DNA of 64,000 nt, taken from Actomonas aquatica. GTDB taxonomy: Bacteria; Verrucomicrobiota; Verrucomicrobiia; Opitutales; Opitutaceae. The notes under the pieces are model-generated. The model saw only the letters and a program-made list of their open reading frames with translations. It was not told the DNA's origin and searched no databases. The stretch lies in contig NZ_CP139781.1 of NCBI RefSeq assembly GCF_019679435.2, positions 4,187,753-4,251,752 of the forward strand, in the 5' to 3' direction. The translations under genes were made by a program, and so were the position numbers. This document shows positions 1-8,165 of this stretch, piece after piece; within the stretch, counting starts at the first letter, position 1, and each line of letters opens with the position of its first letter.

Positions 1-584
1 TTGCCGACCTTTTGATCGGTGAGGCCGTAGGGCGGATCGGTGAAGAACAGGTCACCGGAACGGGCGCGCACGAGGTCGTTGGGGCTGTTGTAGCGGAGGC
101 CTTCGAAGCGGTCGGTGAGGGTGGAGAAGGTGCGGCCGTCGGCGTTGAGGCGGGCGAGGCGGCGGTCGCCGTGTTGGCAGAGCAGGAGACGGCCGGCGGC
201 GTCGAAGGCGAGGCCGTTGGCGCCCTCTTCGTAAGGCGCTTCGCTCATGAGGCCGGTATAGCCGGAGGGGTGGAGGAAGAGGCGGGTGCCGCGCGCGGCG
301 GTCCAGGCGTAGGCCTTGTTTTCCGGCACGTCGGTGAAGAGCAGGCGGTCGTGGGTCGCGTCCCAGACGGGGCCCTCGGCCCATTCGAAGCCGGTGGAGA
401 GCAGCTCCATGTGGGCGTCCGGCGCGAGGCGGTCGTCGAGAGCCGGCGAGAGGCGCTCGACGGTGCCGAAGACGGGGTAAGCGCCGGGCTCTTCGTTGAG
501 GATGTGCGCGAACGTGGCGGTGACGGCCGAGAGGGAGAGCGCGAGAGCGGCGGTGGCGGTGGAAAGCAAGCGAGGGACAGGCAT
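1..584 (-). CDS. SMP-30/gluconolactonase-like secreted protein, C-terminus cut by the window
   Basis: The reading frame is open from an ATG at 584-582 to the left edge, so only the first 194 or so residues are present. A short hydrophobic N-terminus (about residues 1-26, ending near TATFAH) looks like a signal peptide. Family wording follows: FEWAEGPVWD near residue 60, an NGLAFD..GRLLLCQHGDRR blade, and NSPNDLVRARSGDLFFTDPP. These are the first blades of the six-bladed beta-propeller of SMP-30/gluconolactonase/LRE proteins, whose metal-binding Glu sits in the AEGP segment and Asn in the NSPNDL segment. Members hydrolyse sugar lactones or related esters; an exported copy suggests periplasmic sugar-acid metabolism. 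The substrate cannot be read from sequence. A CT-rich repeat (minus strand) lies about 70 bases upstream. Confidence 0.85.
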   Translation of the reverse strand, partial: MPVPRLLSTATAALALSLSAVTATFAHILNEEPGAYPVFGTVERLSPALDDRLAPDAHMELLSTGFEWAEGPVWDATHDRLLFTDVPENKAYAWTAARGTRLFLHPSGYTGLMSEAPYEEGANGLAFDAAGRLLLCQHGDRRLARLNADGRTFSTLTDRFEGLRYNSPNDLVRARSGDLFFTDPPYGLTDQKVG

Positions 585-655
585 GGGGCAGGAGAGGTCT
601 TTCGTCTTTCTCGTTCTCCCTGAAGGGCGAAAGGCTTCCGGCTGGCGGGGATTAC

Positions 656-684
656 GAGAAAGATAAGGAGTAAAGAGAAAGAAG
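656..684 (-). repeat. CT-rich (purine on plus) dispersed repeat, copy 1
   Basis: Plus strand reads GAGAAAGATAAGGAGTAAAG followed by AGAAAGAAG. Closely similar tracts occur at 44848-44875, 49727-49760 and 61017-61050, always in the same orientation. This copy lies about 70 bases upstream of the minus-strand gluconolactonase-like start. Confidence 0.6.
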
Positions 685-853
685 GGGGAGGTGGGGCGAG
701 GGAGGGGCCTTTGACCGTTAACGCTGGGCCATCGCGTTTTGTGAACAACGTGTGGACAAGGGGGAACAACTCACAGCAAGTTGCGTTTGCTTTGTGGAGA
801 GGGTCAGCCGACGTTGGCGAGCCTTCCACCACGACGATGAGCCGCGACGACAC

Positions 854-1786
854 ATGCAAGACCCCTTCACCGGCCAACCGACCTGCATCCAAGGTGGGCG
901 ACTCCCCGACGAAGAAAGCTGGCGCGCGCTTCAACACGATCACCGGCGACGACTGGAAGCGCTCGCTCGCTTCCGCGCGGCTGCGGCGGCAGTCGGCATC
1001 GGAACGTATCCGGACGATGACCTCGTCCTCTGGGAACCCGACGAAATAGGGCTGCTGGCGGCGGCGGATCCGCTGTGGAGTGAACTCGATGAGGCAGCGC
1101 GGGCGTTTCGCGCGACCTTTCCGTTGATCGAGCTGGAGGACTTCGGGTTTCCGGCCGACGTGGAGGATTTGTTGGGCGAATGCAGTCCGCGCCTGCGCCC
1201 GATCAGCAGTGGGGTGGAGGCGACGGCGTTCGAGGCGGAGGATCAATCGATCTACAAGTTTTTCATGCCGCGCGACGATGGGCACATCGGCGGTAGTTTT
1301 GAGTTTTACCGCAGTGACGACGTGGCGCTGCAGGCGGAGGCGGCGGACGGGACGTATCAGGCGATGTTGGAGAAGTTTGACCTCATCCTGCGGCTGGGCG
1401 GCATGCCGACGGAGGTGGTGGGCGTGACCAAGCGTGAAGGCGTGCTGGTGACGAAGCAGACCCTGGGCGGGCTGTTGGGGGAAGGCGCGGACACCTCGGG
1501 CGTGCAACCGGCGGGACTCATCGCGTGGCCGTCACGGTTTCTGCGGGCGCACCGGGATCATCCGCGGCTGTATTTTGTGGACGGGGCGCCTTGGCTGGTG
1601 GCCGATCTGCACAGCAAAAACCTAGTGAAGGCGGCGGACGGGCAGCTGCGGGCGATCGATCTGTTGGCCGCGCCGTTGCCGCTCGATTTGGTGGCGAAGG
1701 AACCGCTGTTGGCCGACTGGCTGGAGCGCGTGAAGGCCGATGCGAGTGCGACGGTCCTGCGCGCGGTGGACGATGACGAGTTGTGA
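854..1786 (+). CDS. Protein-kinase-like/polyvalent kinase-fold protein, function unknown
   Basis: 310 residues from the ATG at 854; the frame is open further upstream, but that extension is compositionally unlike protein and the ATG begins a well-formed MQDPFTG N-terminus. The middle has a nucleotide-loop-like ISSGVEATAFEAED followed by IYKFFMP, resembling a glycine-rich strand and the invariant Lys of eukaryotic-like kinases. The C-terminal half has VADLHSKNLVK, resembling an HxKN catalytic loop, and then AIDLLAAPLP in the position of the metal-binding Asp. This order fits small protein-kinase-like proteins found in mobile and accessory DNA. The hinge and activation loop are not classical, so activity is unproven. 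It is a lone gene, convergent with the SIS gene 77 bases away; neighbours do not suggest a substrate. Confidence 0.6.
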   Translation: MQDPFTGQPTCIQGGRLPDEESWRALQHDHRRRLEALARFRAAAAAVGIGTYPDDDLVLWEPDEIGLLAAADPLWSELDEAARAFRATFPLIELEDFGFPADVEDLLGECSPRLRPISSGVEATAFEAEDQSIYKFFMPRDDGHIGGSFEFYRSDDVALQAEAADGTYQAMLEKFDLILRLGGMPTEVVGVTKREGVLVTKQTLGGLLGEGADTSGVQPAGLIAWPSRFLRAHRDHPRLYFVDGAPWLVADLHSKNLVKAADGQLRAIDLLAAPLPLDLVAKEPLLADWLERVKADASATVLRAVDDDEL

Positions 1787-1802
1787 GCGCGGCGGGGGTA
1801 GC

Positions 1803-1842
1803 GGCGGAGAGACAGGGACTTTTGTTAACCGCGGATGGATAC
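1803..1842 (+). repeat. Diverged copy of the AACCACGGAT intergenic element
   Basis: A GGCGGAGAGACAGG leader, a short T tract, then TTAACCGCGGATGGATACCG, the same order as the better copies at 3641, 4819 and 45309. It lies between two convergent gene ends. Confidence 0.5.
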
Positions 1843-1863
1843 CGGGGGGGGGCCGCGCTGAAA

Positions 1864-2508
1864 TCAGTCGGCGGTCTGCGCGAAGAAGCGGTTTTCCAGA
1901 GCGATGCAGAGGGCGTGGTAGATGGGCAGGTGGCGTTCCTGGATGCGTGGGGTGCTTGTATGGGGAACGCGGATACAGACGTCGCACAGGGGCGGCATCG
2001 CGCCGCCGCTTTGGCCGGTGAGGCCGAGGGTGTGCATGCCGCGGGTGCGGGCGACGCGCAGAGCGTGCAGGACGTTGGTCGAGTTGCCCGAGGTGCTGAT
2101 GGCGAGCAGGACATCGCCGGGCTGGCCGTAGGCGTGCACCTGTTGGGCGAAGACGAGCTCCGGGGAGACATCGTTGGCGAAGGCGGTGGAGAGGGCGGTG
2201 TGCGCGGTGAGGGCGACGGCGGGCAGGCCGCCCTGCAGTTGGTCGGCGAGGAGTTGGCCGGCCTCGCCGTGTTGGGCGACCAGCGCCTCGCGGTCGGCGG
2301 GGGGCAGGGGGCGTTTGAGCATGAAGCCTTTGACCAATTCGCCCACGATGTGATCGGCATCGGCGGCGCTGCCCCCGTTGCCGCAGGTGTAGAGGCGGTG
2401 GCCGGCGGCGAAGGCGTCGCCCAGCAGGTCGGTGGCCGCCTGGACGTCGGGCAGGATGGCTTGCAGATCGGGATAGTCTTGGCCGAGGGCGATGAGGGTG
2501 GGGCTCAT
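1864..2508 (-). CDS. gmhA: SIS-domain sugar-phosphate isomerase, GmhA-like
   Basis: 214 residues. The SIS signature is clear: YTCGNGGSAADADHIVGEL near residues 40-58, then LAISTSGNSTNVLHAL near 135, which together form the phosphate-binding pocket of phosphoheptose isomerases. GmhA converts sedoheptulose 7-phosphate to heptose 7-phosphate for lipopolysaccharide core. The protein is slightly longer than the usual 190-200 residues because of an insertion after GFMLKRPLPP. The ROK kinase gene ends 12 bases upstream on the same strand, so the two are almost certainly co-transcribed. That pairing raises another reading: a cytoplasmic sugar-phosphate isomerase acting on the product of the ROK kinase. 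Family assignment is firm; the exact sugar is not. Confidence 0.87.
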   Translation of the reverse strand: MSPTLIALGQDYPDLQAILPDVQAATDLLGDAFAAGHRLYTCGNGGSAADADHIVGELVKGFMLKRPLPPADREALVAQHGEAGQLLADQLQGGLPAVALTAHTALSTAFANDVSPELVFAQQVHAYGQPGDVLLAISTSGNSTNVLHALRVARTRGMHTLGLTGQSGGAMPPLCDVCIRVPHTSTPRIQERHLPIYHALCIALENRFFAQTAD

Positions 2509-2520
2509 GGGCGAGAGGGT

Positions 2521-3474
2521 TCAGGCGAAGTCGTGCACGGCGGCGGCGATGGCGCCGTGGCTACCGATCGTCTCGCCGAGGGTGGCGGGTTCGATGCGAC
2601 AGGCGGCACGCGAGGGAGCGAGGGTTTCAGCGGCGAGTTCGGCTGCGAGGGTGGGCTCGAGCAAGTGACGAGCCTTGGGAAAGAAGCCGCCGAGGGCGAT
2701 GCACTCGGGGTTCAGCAGATCGATGGTGAGGGCGAGGGTCTGGCCGAGGCGTTGGCCGGCTTCGGCCCAGATTTCCCGGGCGAAGGCGTCGCCCGCGTCG
2801 GCGGCTTCGGCGAGGGTTTTGGCGGTGATGGGCGGTGAGTCGTCGTGCCAGCGCGGAGCGATGTCGGTGCGGCCGGCGCGGCGCAGTTCGGCGAGGCGGG
2901 CGATGCCACCGCCGCTGCAAAAGCCTTCGACGGAGCCGGCTTTGCCGAAGCCGACGGGGCCATCGGGGGCGAGGCGCACGTGGCCGATTTCCCCGGCGTC
3001 GCCGGTGGTGCCAGCGTAGAGGCGACCGTCGAGGATGAGGCCGGCGCCAAAGCCGGTGCCGGAGGTGCAAAAGACGAAGTTTTGCGTGCCGCGGCCGACG
3101 CCGAAGATCCACTCGGCGAGGGCGCAGGCATTGGCGTCGTTCATCAAGGTGGCGGCTCCGCCGAAACGGGCAACGAGTCGTTCGCAGATGGCGATGCCGT
3201 GCCAGCTGGGGTGCAGGTTGGGCGGACAGGTGATGGTGCCGGTGCGGGGGTCGAGCGGACCGCCGCAGGAGACACCGATGCGCAGAGGGCGCTGGTCGTT
3301 GGCGCGCAGGGCGGCGATGCCGGCCTTAAGTTGCGCGAAGGTGGTGGTGAAGTCCGCGGTGGGCACGCGCACGGTTTCGACCACACGTTCGCCGTTCCAG
3401 TGACATACGGCGCATTTGGTGCCGCCGATATCGAGACCGAGGTAGTGGAAGTCGGAGGGAACGGAAAGCGACAT
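2521..3474 (-). CDS. ROK-family sugar kinase
   Basis: 317 residues from the ATG at 3474, chosen because LGLDIGGTKCAVC must sit close to the N-terminus; upstream in-frame residues are Arg/Pro-rich and look non-coding. The N-terminal phosphate-binding loop (DIGGTK), a central SCGGPLDP, the NDANACALAEW catalytic segment and GTGFGAGLILDGRL give the standard ROK hexokinase-like fold. The usual zinc motif CxCGxxGCxE is not intact: the matching place reads GKAGSVEGFCSGGG, so the canonical zinc site is probably lost or changed. ROK members phosphorylate glucose, fructose, N-acetylglucosamine or mannosamine; the substrate is not predictable here. It is the first gene of a two-gene operon with the SIS isomerase. 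Upstream lies a cluster of repeat elements. Confidence 0.88.
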   Translation of the reverse strand: MSLSVPSDFHYLGLDIGGTKCAVCHWNGERVVETVRVPTADFTTTFAQLKAGIAALRANDQRPLRIGVSCGGPLDPRTGTITCPPNLHPSWHGIAICERLVARFGGAATLMNDANACALAEWIFGVGRGTQNFVFCTSGTGFGAGLILDGRLYAGTTGDAGEIGHVRLAPDGPVGFGKAGSVEGFCSGGGIARLAELRRAGRTDIAPRWHDDSPPITAKTLAEAADAGDAFAREIWAEAGQRLGQTLALTIDLLNPECIALGGFFPKARHLLEPTLAAELAAETLAPSRAACRIEPATLGETIGSHGAIAAAVHDFA

Positions 3475-3573
3475 GACGGGGCGGGAGACCGTCGGGCAAA
3501 GCCAGGCGGATTTCAATGGGGAAGGCGTGGATCGGCGCACCGGCCGTGGGAGGGGCACGGAGAGCGACCGACC

Positions 3574-3622
3574 GAGAGGCAGAGATTTTTTTTAACCACG
3601 GATTTCACAGATGAGCACAGAA
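3574..3622 (+). repeat. Partial AACCACGGAT element
   Basis: A GAGAGGCAGAG leader, eight or more T, then TTAACCACGGATTTCACAG and AGCACAGAAGG. It is a truncated neighbour of the full element that follows at 3641. Confidence 0.6.
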
Positions 3623-3640
3623 GGCTGGCGCACTGATTTC

Positions 3641-3764
3641 GGCGGAGAGGCAGGACTGTTTTTTAAACCACGGATGCACACGGATGGCTTCGCCTACCGG
3701 CTACGCTCTGATGTTTTGGCGGAACGGTAGTGGAGCCTATCCGTGTTCATCCGTGGTTAAAAAA
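3641..3764 (+). repeat. Full AACCACGGAT palindromic element, copy A
   Basis: The left arm 3659-3685 ends in AACCACGGATGCACACGGAT. The right arm 3739-3764 is its near-perfect reverse complement (ATCCGTGTTCATCCGTGGTT plus an A tract). The loop holds GGCTTCGCCTACCGGCTACG and TGGCGGAACGGTAGTGGAGC. The stretch 3475-3787 has no gene and is almost wholly made of this element and the partial copy before it. Confidence 0.8.
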
Positions 3765-3787
3765 GGCGGTTGCTCGGCTCGCCTGGG

Positions 3788-4783
3788 TTACCAGACGCGG
3801 GTGGCGCGTTTGGATTCGAGGGCGGATTCGGCGGGATCGGGGAGGGCGGGGAGGAAGTCTAGGCCGGTGCGCTGCTCGAGTTCGTCGATGGTGACGAGGA
3901 AGTCGCCGAGGCGGGCGCTGTCGGCGGGAGAGGACGGGAAGAGGAAGGCTTGGGCGCGGACGCGGCCGTCGCTTTCGTCGACGAGGATCATGTAACAGGC
4001 TTCGGGGATGGCGGGGCGGTTGCGGGCTGAGCCGGGCAGGCGGGCCGGGGGATTGCCGAGCACGGGACCGCAGAGCACCCAGATCTCGCTAAAGCGGGCG
4101 GGGTAGGCGGTGGCGATTTCCATCTCGAGCTGCTTCCAGAGGCCGGCGTTGAGGCGATGCAGCTGCGGGATGATGTTGCTCATGAGAAAAGTCTCGCGCT
4201 GGGCGGGTTCACCGTAGCGGGTGGCGATGGCGTAGTTGGGCGCGAGGTGACCGCGGTCGTAGCCGGTGCCGGTGTAGGCGTCGCTGTCGATGCGGGCGAC
4301 GGTGCGGCGATCGACGTCGAAGCGGTCGGGGCGCTCGGCGGGCGTGGGCAGCGGGGAGATGTCAGCCACCCGGTAGGCGGCCCAGCGCGCGACGCCAACG
4401 TTGTCGTCGTAGCCCACGAGGTAGCCGGTGTTGGTGAGCAGGCGGGTGACTTGAGCCGGAGAGTTGGCGGCGACGGGGGCGCCAGCGTAGAGATGGGTGC
4501 GGTCGCCGGGGGCGGGGGCGGCGCTGACGAAGTCGGGGCTGTAGTAGAGCTGGTAGAGGTCCCAGGCGACATCGAGCGGGTCGACGCGTTTGTTTTCGGC
4601 GAAGGTATTGCCGACGAGTTGGCGGACCTCGGCCTGGCGACCGGGCGGCTGGAGAAAATACCAGACGCCGCCGCCGAGCAGGATGAGGGCGTTGAGCCAG
4701 AAGAAGGCCTTGGTGCGGCGAAAGCGGGCGGGCAGCGCGCGTTTGGCGCGGGCGGAACGGGACTTGGTGGAGCGGCGTGGCAT
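3788..4783 (-). CDS. Membrane-anchored DNA/RNA non-specific endonuclease (NUC family)
   Basis: 331 residues. A basic N-terminus (about 1-25) is followed by one transmembrane helix (roughly residues 27-45, FFWLNALILLGGGVWYF), so the nuclease domain should be outside the cytoplasmic membrane. The beta-beta-alpha-metal core is recognisable: TGYDRGHLAPNYA, where the DRGH histidine is the general base, then SNIIPQLHRLNAGLW with the metal-binding Asn in an NxGLWxxLE context. A family-typical GPVLGNPPARLPG follows. Such enzymes cut single- and double-stranded nucleic acids for nutrition or defence. The gene stands alone, flanked on both sides by oppositely oriented copies of the same palindromic element, so gene plus repeats resembles a cassette, although no transposase is present. 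Confidence 0.9.
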   Translation of the reverse strand: MPRRSTKSRSARAKRALPARFRRTKAFFWLNALILLGGGVWYFLQPPGRQAEVRQLVGNTFAENKRVDPLDVAWDLYQLYYSPDFVSAAPAPGDRTHLYAGAPVAANSPAQVTRLLTNTGYLVGYDDNVGVARWAAYRVADISPLPTPAERPDRFDVDRRTVARIDSDAYTGTGYDRGHLAPNYAIATRYGEPAQRETFLMSNIIPQLHRLNAGLWKQLEMEIATAYPARFSEIWVLCGPVLGNPPARLPGSARNRPAIPEACYMILVDESDGRVRAQAFLFPSSPADSARLGDFLVTIDELEQRTGLDFLPALPDPAESALESKRATRVW

Positions 4784-4818
4784 GGAGAACGGTTGCGGCG
4801 AGCGATACAGTGACGGCG

Positions 4819-4953
4819 GCGGCGGAGAGGCAGGGTTTTTTTTTTAAACCACGGATGAACACGGATGGGCTCCACTAACGTTCCGCCAATACCCATCAAA
4901 CGGGTTCAGGGCGTAGCCGGTAGGCGAAGCCTTTCGTGTCCATTCGTGGTTAA
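4819..4953 (-). repeat. Full AACCACGGAT palindromic element, copy B, inverted relative to copy A
   Basis: A GGCGGAGAGGCAGGG leader and T tract, then AACCACGGATGAACACGGAT, a middle GGCTCCACTAACGTTCCGCC, then GCGTAGCCGGTAGGCGAAGC and TTCGTGTCCATTCGTGGTTA. The middle modules match copy A in reverse-complement order, so copies A and B flank the endonuclease gene as an inverted pair. Confidence 0.8.
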
Positions 4954-4975
4954 GAAACTCGGTGTGGGCGGGCAC

Positions 4976-5009
4976 AAAAAACGCCTCCCGGGAGCGGGAG
5001 GCGTTTTTT
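4976..5009 (-). terminator. Strong bidirectional rho-independent terminator
   Basis: A perfect stem ACGCCTCCCG/CGGGAGGCGT with a four-base loop, flanked by A6 on one side and T6 on the other. It lies 54 bases past the peroxiredoxin stop and ends that transcript on the minus strand. Confidence 0.9.
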
Positions 5010-5062
5010 AGTTCGTAGTTTGTAGTCGGTGACCGTCGGTCAGCTGACCTCGTAGCTAGCAG

Positions 5063-5569
5063 TTACTTGGCCAGAAATTGGATGATGTCGTTGGCCTGTT
5101 CGGTCGTGGAGCCCTTGTGGTCGGCGTAGACGATCTTGCCGTCGTGCACGAGGTAGGCGGAGCGACTGGCCATGATCATGCCGTTGGCGCCGAAGGCTTT
5201 GGCGACGGCTTTTTCGGTGTCGGCCAGGAGGGTGAAGGGGAAGTGGTATTTCTCCTTAAAGGCAGCCTGCTTTTCGACGGTGTCATAGGAGACGCCGATG
5301 ACGGCGACGCCCTGGTCGGTGAGCTCTTCGTAGGCGTCACGCAGGGAGCAACCTTGTTTGGTGCAGCCCGGGGTGTCGGCCTTGGGGTAAAAATACACCA
5401 AGGTGTAGTCATGCGACGAATACACGTCGGCCAGGTTGAGTTCGGAGCCCTCGTCGGTGAGGGCGGAAACCGCGGGAGCGGGGGCGCCCACATCAAGCGG
5501 GGCGGCGGTGCCAAAGCTGAGCATGGTGAGAAAGAGGACGGTCGTAAGCAGGGATGCGCGACGTTTCAT
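5063..5569 (-). CDS. bcp: Exported thioredoxin-dependent peroxiredoxin, BCP/PrxQ type
   Basis: 168 residues with an N-terminal signal peptide (about 1-22, hydrophobic LLTTVLFLTMLSFG, cut after TAA). The AhpC/TSA domain carries DTPGCTKQGCSLRD: the first Cys, preceded by the Pro and Thr of the active site, is the peroxidatic Cys, and the second, five residues on, is the resolving Cys typical of BCP/PrxQ. The enzyme reduces hydroperoxides using thioredoxin-like donors. Most bacterial BCPs are cytoplasmic, so the clear signal peptide is notable and implies periplasmic peroxide defence. Single-gene unit, ended by the terminator at 4976-5009. Confidence 0.92.
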   Translation of the reverse strand: MKRRASLLTTVLFLTMLSFGTAAPLDVGAPAPAVSALTDEGSELNLADVYSSHDYTLVYFYPKADTPGCTKQGCSLRDAYEELTDQGVAVIGVSYDTVEKQAAFKEKYHFPFTLLADTEKAVAKAFGANGMIMASRSAYLVHDGKIVYADHKGSTTEQANDIIQFLAK

Positions 5570-5647
5570 GATGGGTAAGACTTAAGGGACCGAACGACAT
5601 TTCGGCAAAAGCGCAAGTCGGGCGGTGTCGGCATCCGTTAACGCAAA

Positions 5648-5676
5648 ACGGCCGGAGCCCAAGCGACTCCGGCCGT
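5648..5676 (-). terminator. Terminator of the TonB-receptor gene
   Basis: A perfect ACGGCCGGAG/CTCCGGCCGT stem with a nine-base loop; on the minus strand the stem is followed by TTTTGCGTTAACG. It lies 45 bases beyond the receptor stop. Confidence 0.75.
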
Positions 5677-5720
5677 GCGTGAGAGGGCGGCGTGCAGCTA
5701 CGCCGCCGGTTACCCAACTC

Positions 5721-8099
5721 TCAGAATTTGTAGGTGAAGGAGGCCTTCACGTTGAAGGGGTTGCCGGGGACGGCGGCGGTGCGGCTGCCGGCGGCGAGGA
5801 TGTAGTCCTTGTCGAGGACGTTGTTGAACTGCAGTCGGCTGGTCCATTGCTCGGACTTGTAGCTGAAGCCGAGGTTCACGAGGGTGCGGGCGTCGACCAG
5901 GAAGGTCGGTTGGTTGGGCACAAACACGTCGCCGGGGAGCGGGGTGCTGGTGGTGTAGCCGGTGGCGTTTTCGCCCACGACGTCGCCCTTGTAGTCGATG
6001 CCGATGTTGACGCCGAAACCGCTGAGGGCGCCTTCGCCGAACTGGTAATCGGCGTAGATGGCGCCGTTTTGGTCGGGCACGGCGCGCACCCGGACCTCGG
6101 TGATGGGTTGGCGAATCTCGAAGGAGGTGAAGTTGCCGATGAGGGTGAGGTTTTTGTTCACGGCCCAGGCAAACTCAGCTTCCCAGCCCTTGGAGTTGAG
6201 GTCGAGGTAGAGCGGGTTGGGCAGGAGGTCGGCCTCGGCCTGGCGGCCCTGCGCGACGAGGGTGTAGTAGTCGCTGTTGGGCACGGCATAATTCTGCTGC
6301 GAGATGTCGAAGTAGGCGACGGAGGCGGTGAGGCGGTCTTCGAAGAGGTTGAGCTTCACGCCAAACTCGTCCTGTTCGCCGGCGGCGGCGCGGAAGGAGG
6401 AGCCGTAGGTGCCGGGGTTGAGGGAGGACGGCATGGTGCCGCCGGAGGAGTTGAAGCTGTAGAACAGCGAGACGCCTTCGATCGGTTTGACCACGAGGCC
6501 GAGAGTCTTGGCGGTGGTGGACAGGGAGTAATCGGGATCGGTGATGGCGGGCGGCAGGCCGGTGTCGTCGATGCGTTGCAGGTTGCCGAAGTAGCGTGAG
6601 ACGCCGCCGGAGAGCAGGATGCGGTCGTCGAGCAGGCCGAGGTTTTCGTAGACGAAGAGCTGGAGGTCCTGCTGGCGACCGGTGCGGTTGCCGCCGCCGG
6701 CGGCGAGGGAGGGTTGCGGCCAGACGCGATCGGGGAAGGTGATCGAGTCGAGGTCGCTGGCGAGGATGGAGGGGCGGGCGGCGGCCGGGTAGGCTTTGAA
6801 CTGCACGCGGGAGTAGTTGGCGGAGACGCCGGCGATGGTGGTGGAGTTGAACCACTCCTCTTCAAACTTGGCGGCGTAGTCGTTGCGGAAGTGGCCCTCG
6901 GTGTAGAAGAGGTCGACGGCGCCGTTGTTGCGGGTGAAGAGCCAGGTGGAGGGGTCCGGGATCGGGCTCGGGGTGGAGGACGGCACGGCGGTGGGGCCGC
7001 TTTGGTCGACCGACCAGGTGATGCCGGGCTCGTATTTGCCGGTGGTGGGGTTGCGGGTGACGGGGATGCCGGCGATGGCGGCGGAGGTGCCGCCCTGGTC
7101 TTCGCGCACGACGTGGTTGGCCATGAACTGGAGGCGGGAGGTCACGTGGTTGCCGAGGTTGGAGAGGAGCTCGACGGTGAGACGCTCGGTGGCGCGGTGG
7201 CGGAAGTCCTGATCGTTGCCGAAGGAGAAGTCGCGCGGCAGGCCGCGGGCGATGAAGGCGTAGTCATCGGAGCCGACGGAGGGATCGATGGGCAGACCGA
7301 CGAGGGTGGTTTCGCGGTTCTGCATGAACTCGGCCTTCACGTTGAGTTTGTGGTTGTCGCTGAGCTGCCAGGCGAAGGACGGGGCGAGCAGGTAGCCGGT
7401 GCGGAAGTAACCGCGGGTGTAGCCGTCGTTGTCCCAGTAGGCGGCCACGAGACGCACGGCCATGTCGTCGTTGACGATGCGGTTGAGGTCGGTGCTCACG
7501 CTGGTGGTGCCGTATTGGGCCCAATCCATGCTCACGGAGCTCTGGTCCTTGCCGATGATGGGGGACTTGGTGATGGGGTTGAACTGACCACCGGGGGAGC
7601 CGCCGGGCACGAGGATGGCGTTGGGGCCCTTGATGATCTCGATGCGCTCGATGTTGAAGTTGGGCAGGGAGGCGGAGTAACCGTCCTGACCGGAGATTTC
7701 GGTGCCGTCGATGAACTCGTGGGAAACCTGGAAGCCGCGGATCATGTAGCGGTCACCACCGACGGGCAGAGTGGATTCGACGACCGGGGTGATGTATTTC
7801 GCGGCGTCGAGCATGCGGGTGCTCATGGTGTCCTTGAGGAAGTCCGAAGTGACGACGGAGATCGTCTGCGGGATGTCCTGGATGGACGTGGCGACGCGCG
7901 AGGCGGAGAGGGCTTGGTTGGACTGGTAAGGGTTGGGGGTTTCCTCCTCGATGACGAAGGCGGGCAGGACGACGGTGGGTTCGGCGGGGCCGGCGGGAAC
8001 GGTGTCGGCGGAGGGGGTGGATTGGGCGCCGAGCGAGCCGGCGAGGAGTCCAAGGCATGCGAGCACACGGTGCCGCAGAATGACAGCGGGTAGGGTCAT
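5721..8099 (-). CDS. TonB-dependent siderophore-type receptor
   Basis: 792 residues from the ATG at 8099, which directly precedes a signal peptide (MTLPAVILRHRVLACLGLLA, processed near GAQS); the longer in-frame extension is proline-rich and unlikely. The plug domain begins near residue 60 with a TonB-box-like TVVLPAFVIEEE, then SIQDIPQTISVVTSDFL, RYMIRGFQVSHEFIDG and NIERIEIIKGPNAIL, all typical of the FhuE/FpvA/siderophore subfamily. The C-terminal barrel ends in FNVKASFTYKF with a terminal Phe, as expected for Bam-dependent insertion. It imports a ferric siderophore or another large ligand across the outer membrane. The divergent LacI-type regulator 229 bases away suggests control by a carbohydrate-like effector, so a glycan ligand is an alternative. 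A terminator follows the gene. Confidence 0.93.
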   Translation of the reverse strand: MTLPAVILRHRVLACLGLLAGSLGAQSTPSADTVPAGPAEPTVVLPAFVIEEETPNPYQSNQALSASRVATSIQDIPQTISVVTSDFLKDTMSTRMLDAAKYITPVVESTLPVGGDRYMIRGFQVSHEFIDGTEISGQDGYSASLPNFNIERIEIIKGPNAILVPGGSPGGQFNPITKSPIIGKDQSSVSMDWAQYGTTSVSTDLNRIVNDDMAVRLVAAYWDNDGYTRGYFRTGYLLAPSFAWQLSDNHKLNVKAEFMQNRETTLVGLPIDPSVGSDDYAFIARGLPRDFSFGNDQDFRHRATERLTVELLSNLGNHVTSRLQFMANHVVREDQGGTSAAIAGIPVTRNPTTGKYEPGITWSVDQSGPTAVPSSTPSPIPDPSTWLFTRNNGAVDLFYTEGHFRNDYAAKFEEEWFNSTTIAGVSANYSRVQFKAYPAAARPSILASDLDSITFPDRVWPQPSLAAGGGNRTGRQQDLQLFVYENLGLLDDRILLSGGVSRYFGNLQRIDDTGLPPAITDPDYSLSTTAKTLGLVVKPIEGVSLFYSFNSSGGTMPSSLNPGTYGSSFRAAAGEQDEFGVKLNLFEDRLTASVAYFDISQQNYAVPNSDYYTLVAQGRQAEADLLPNPLYLDLNSKGWEAEFAWAVNKNLTLIGNFTSFEIRQPITEVRVRAVPDQNGAIYADYQFGEGALSGFGVNIGIDYKGDVVGENATGYTTSTPLPGDVFVPNQPTFLVDARTLVNLGFSYKSEQWTSRLQFNNVLDKDYILAAGSRTAAVPGNPFNVKASFTYKF

Positions 8100-8165
8100 A
8101 GGAGGGGTGGGTTTTGCTTGGTTTGGGATACAGTTATCCCCGGGCGACACGTCGCGGGTAGTGGG

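Noticed and set aside
245..1507. Minus-strand frame of 420 codons across the kinase-like gene and upstream gap
   Set aside because: Arg/Pro/Ser-rich shadow; it overlaps both the gluconolactonase gene and the kinase-like gene, each with real family or fold signatures.
6714..8093. Plus-strand frame of 459 codons opposite the TonB receptor
   Set aside because: Composition is Gly/Val/Ala/Asp-rich with no domain; antisense artefact of high G+C.
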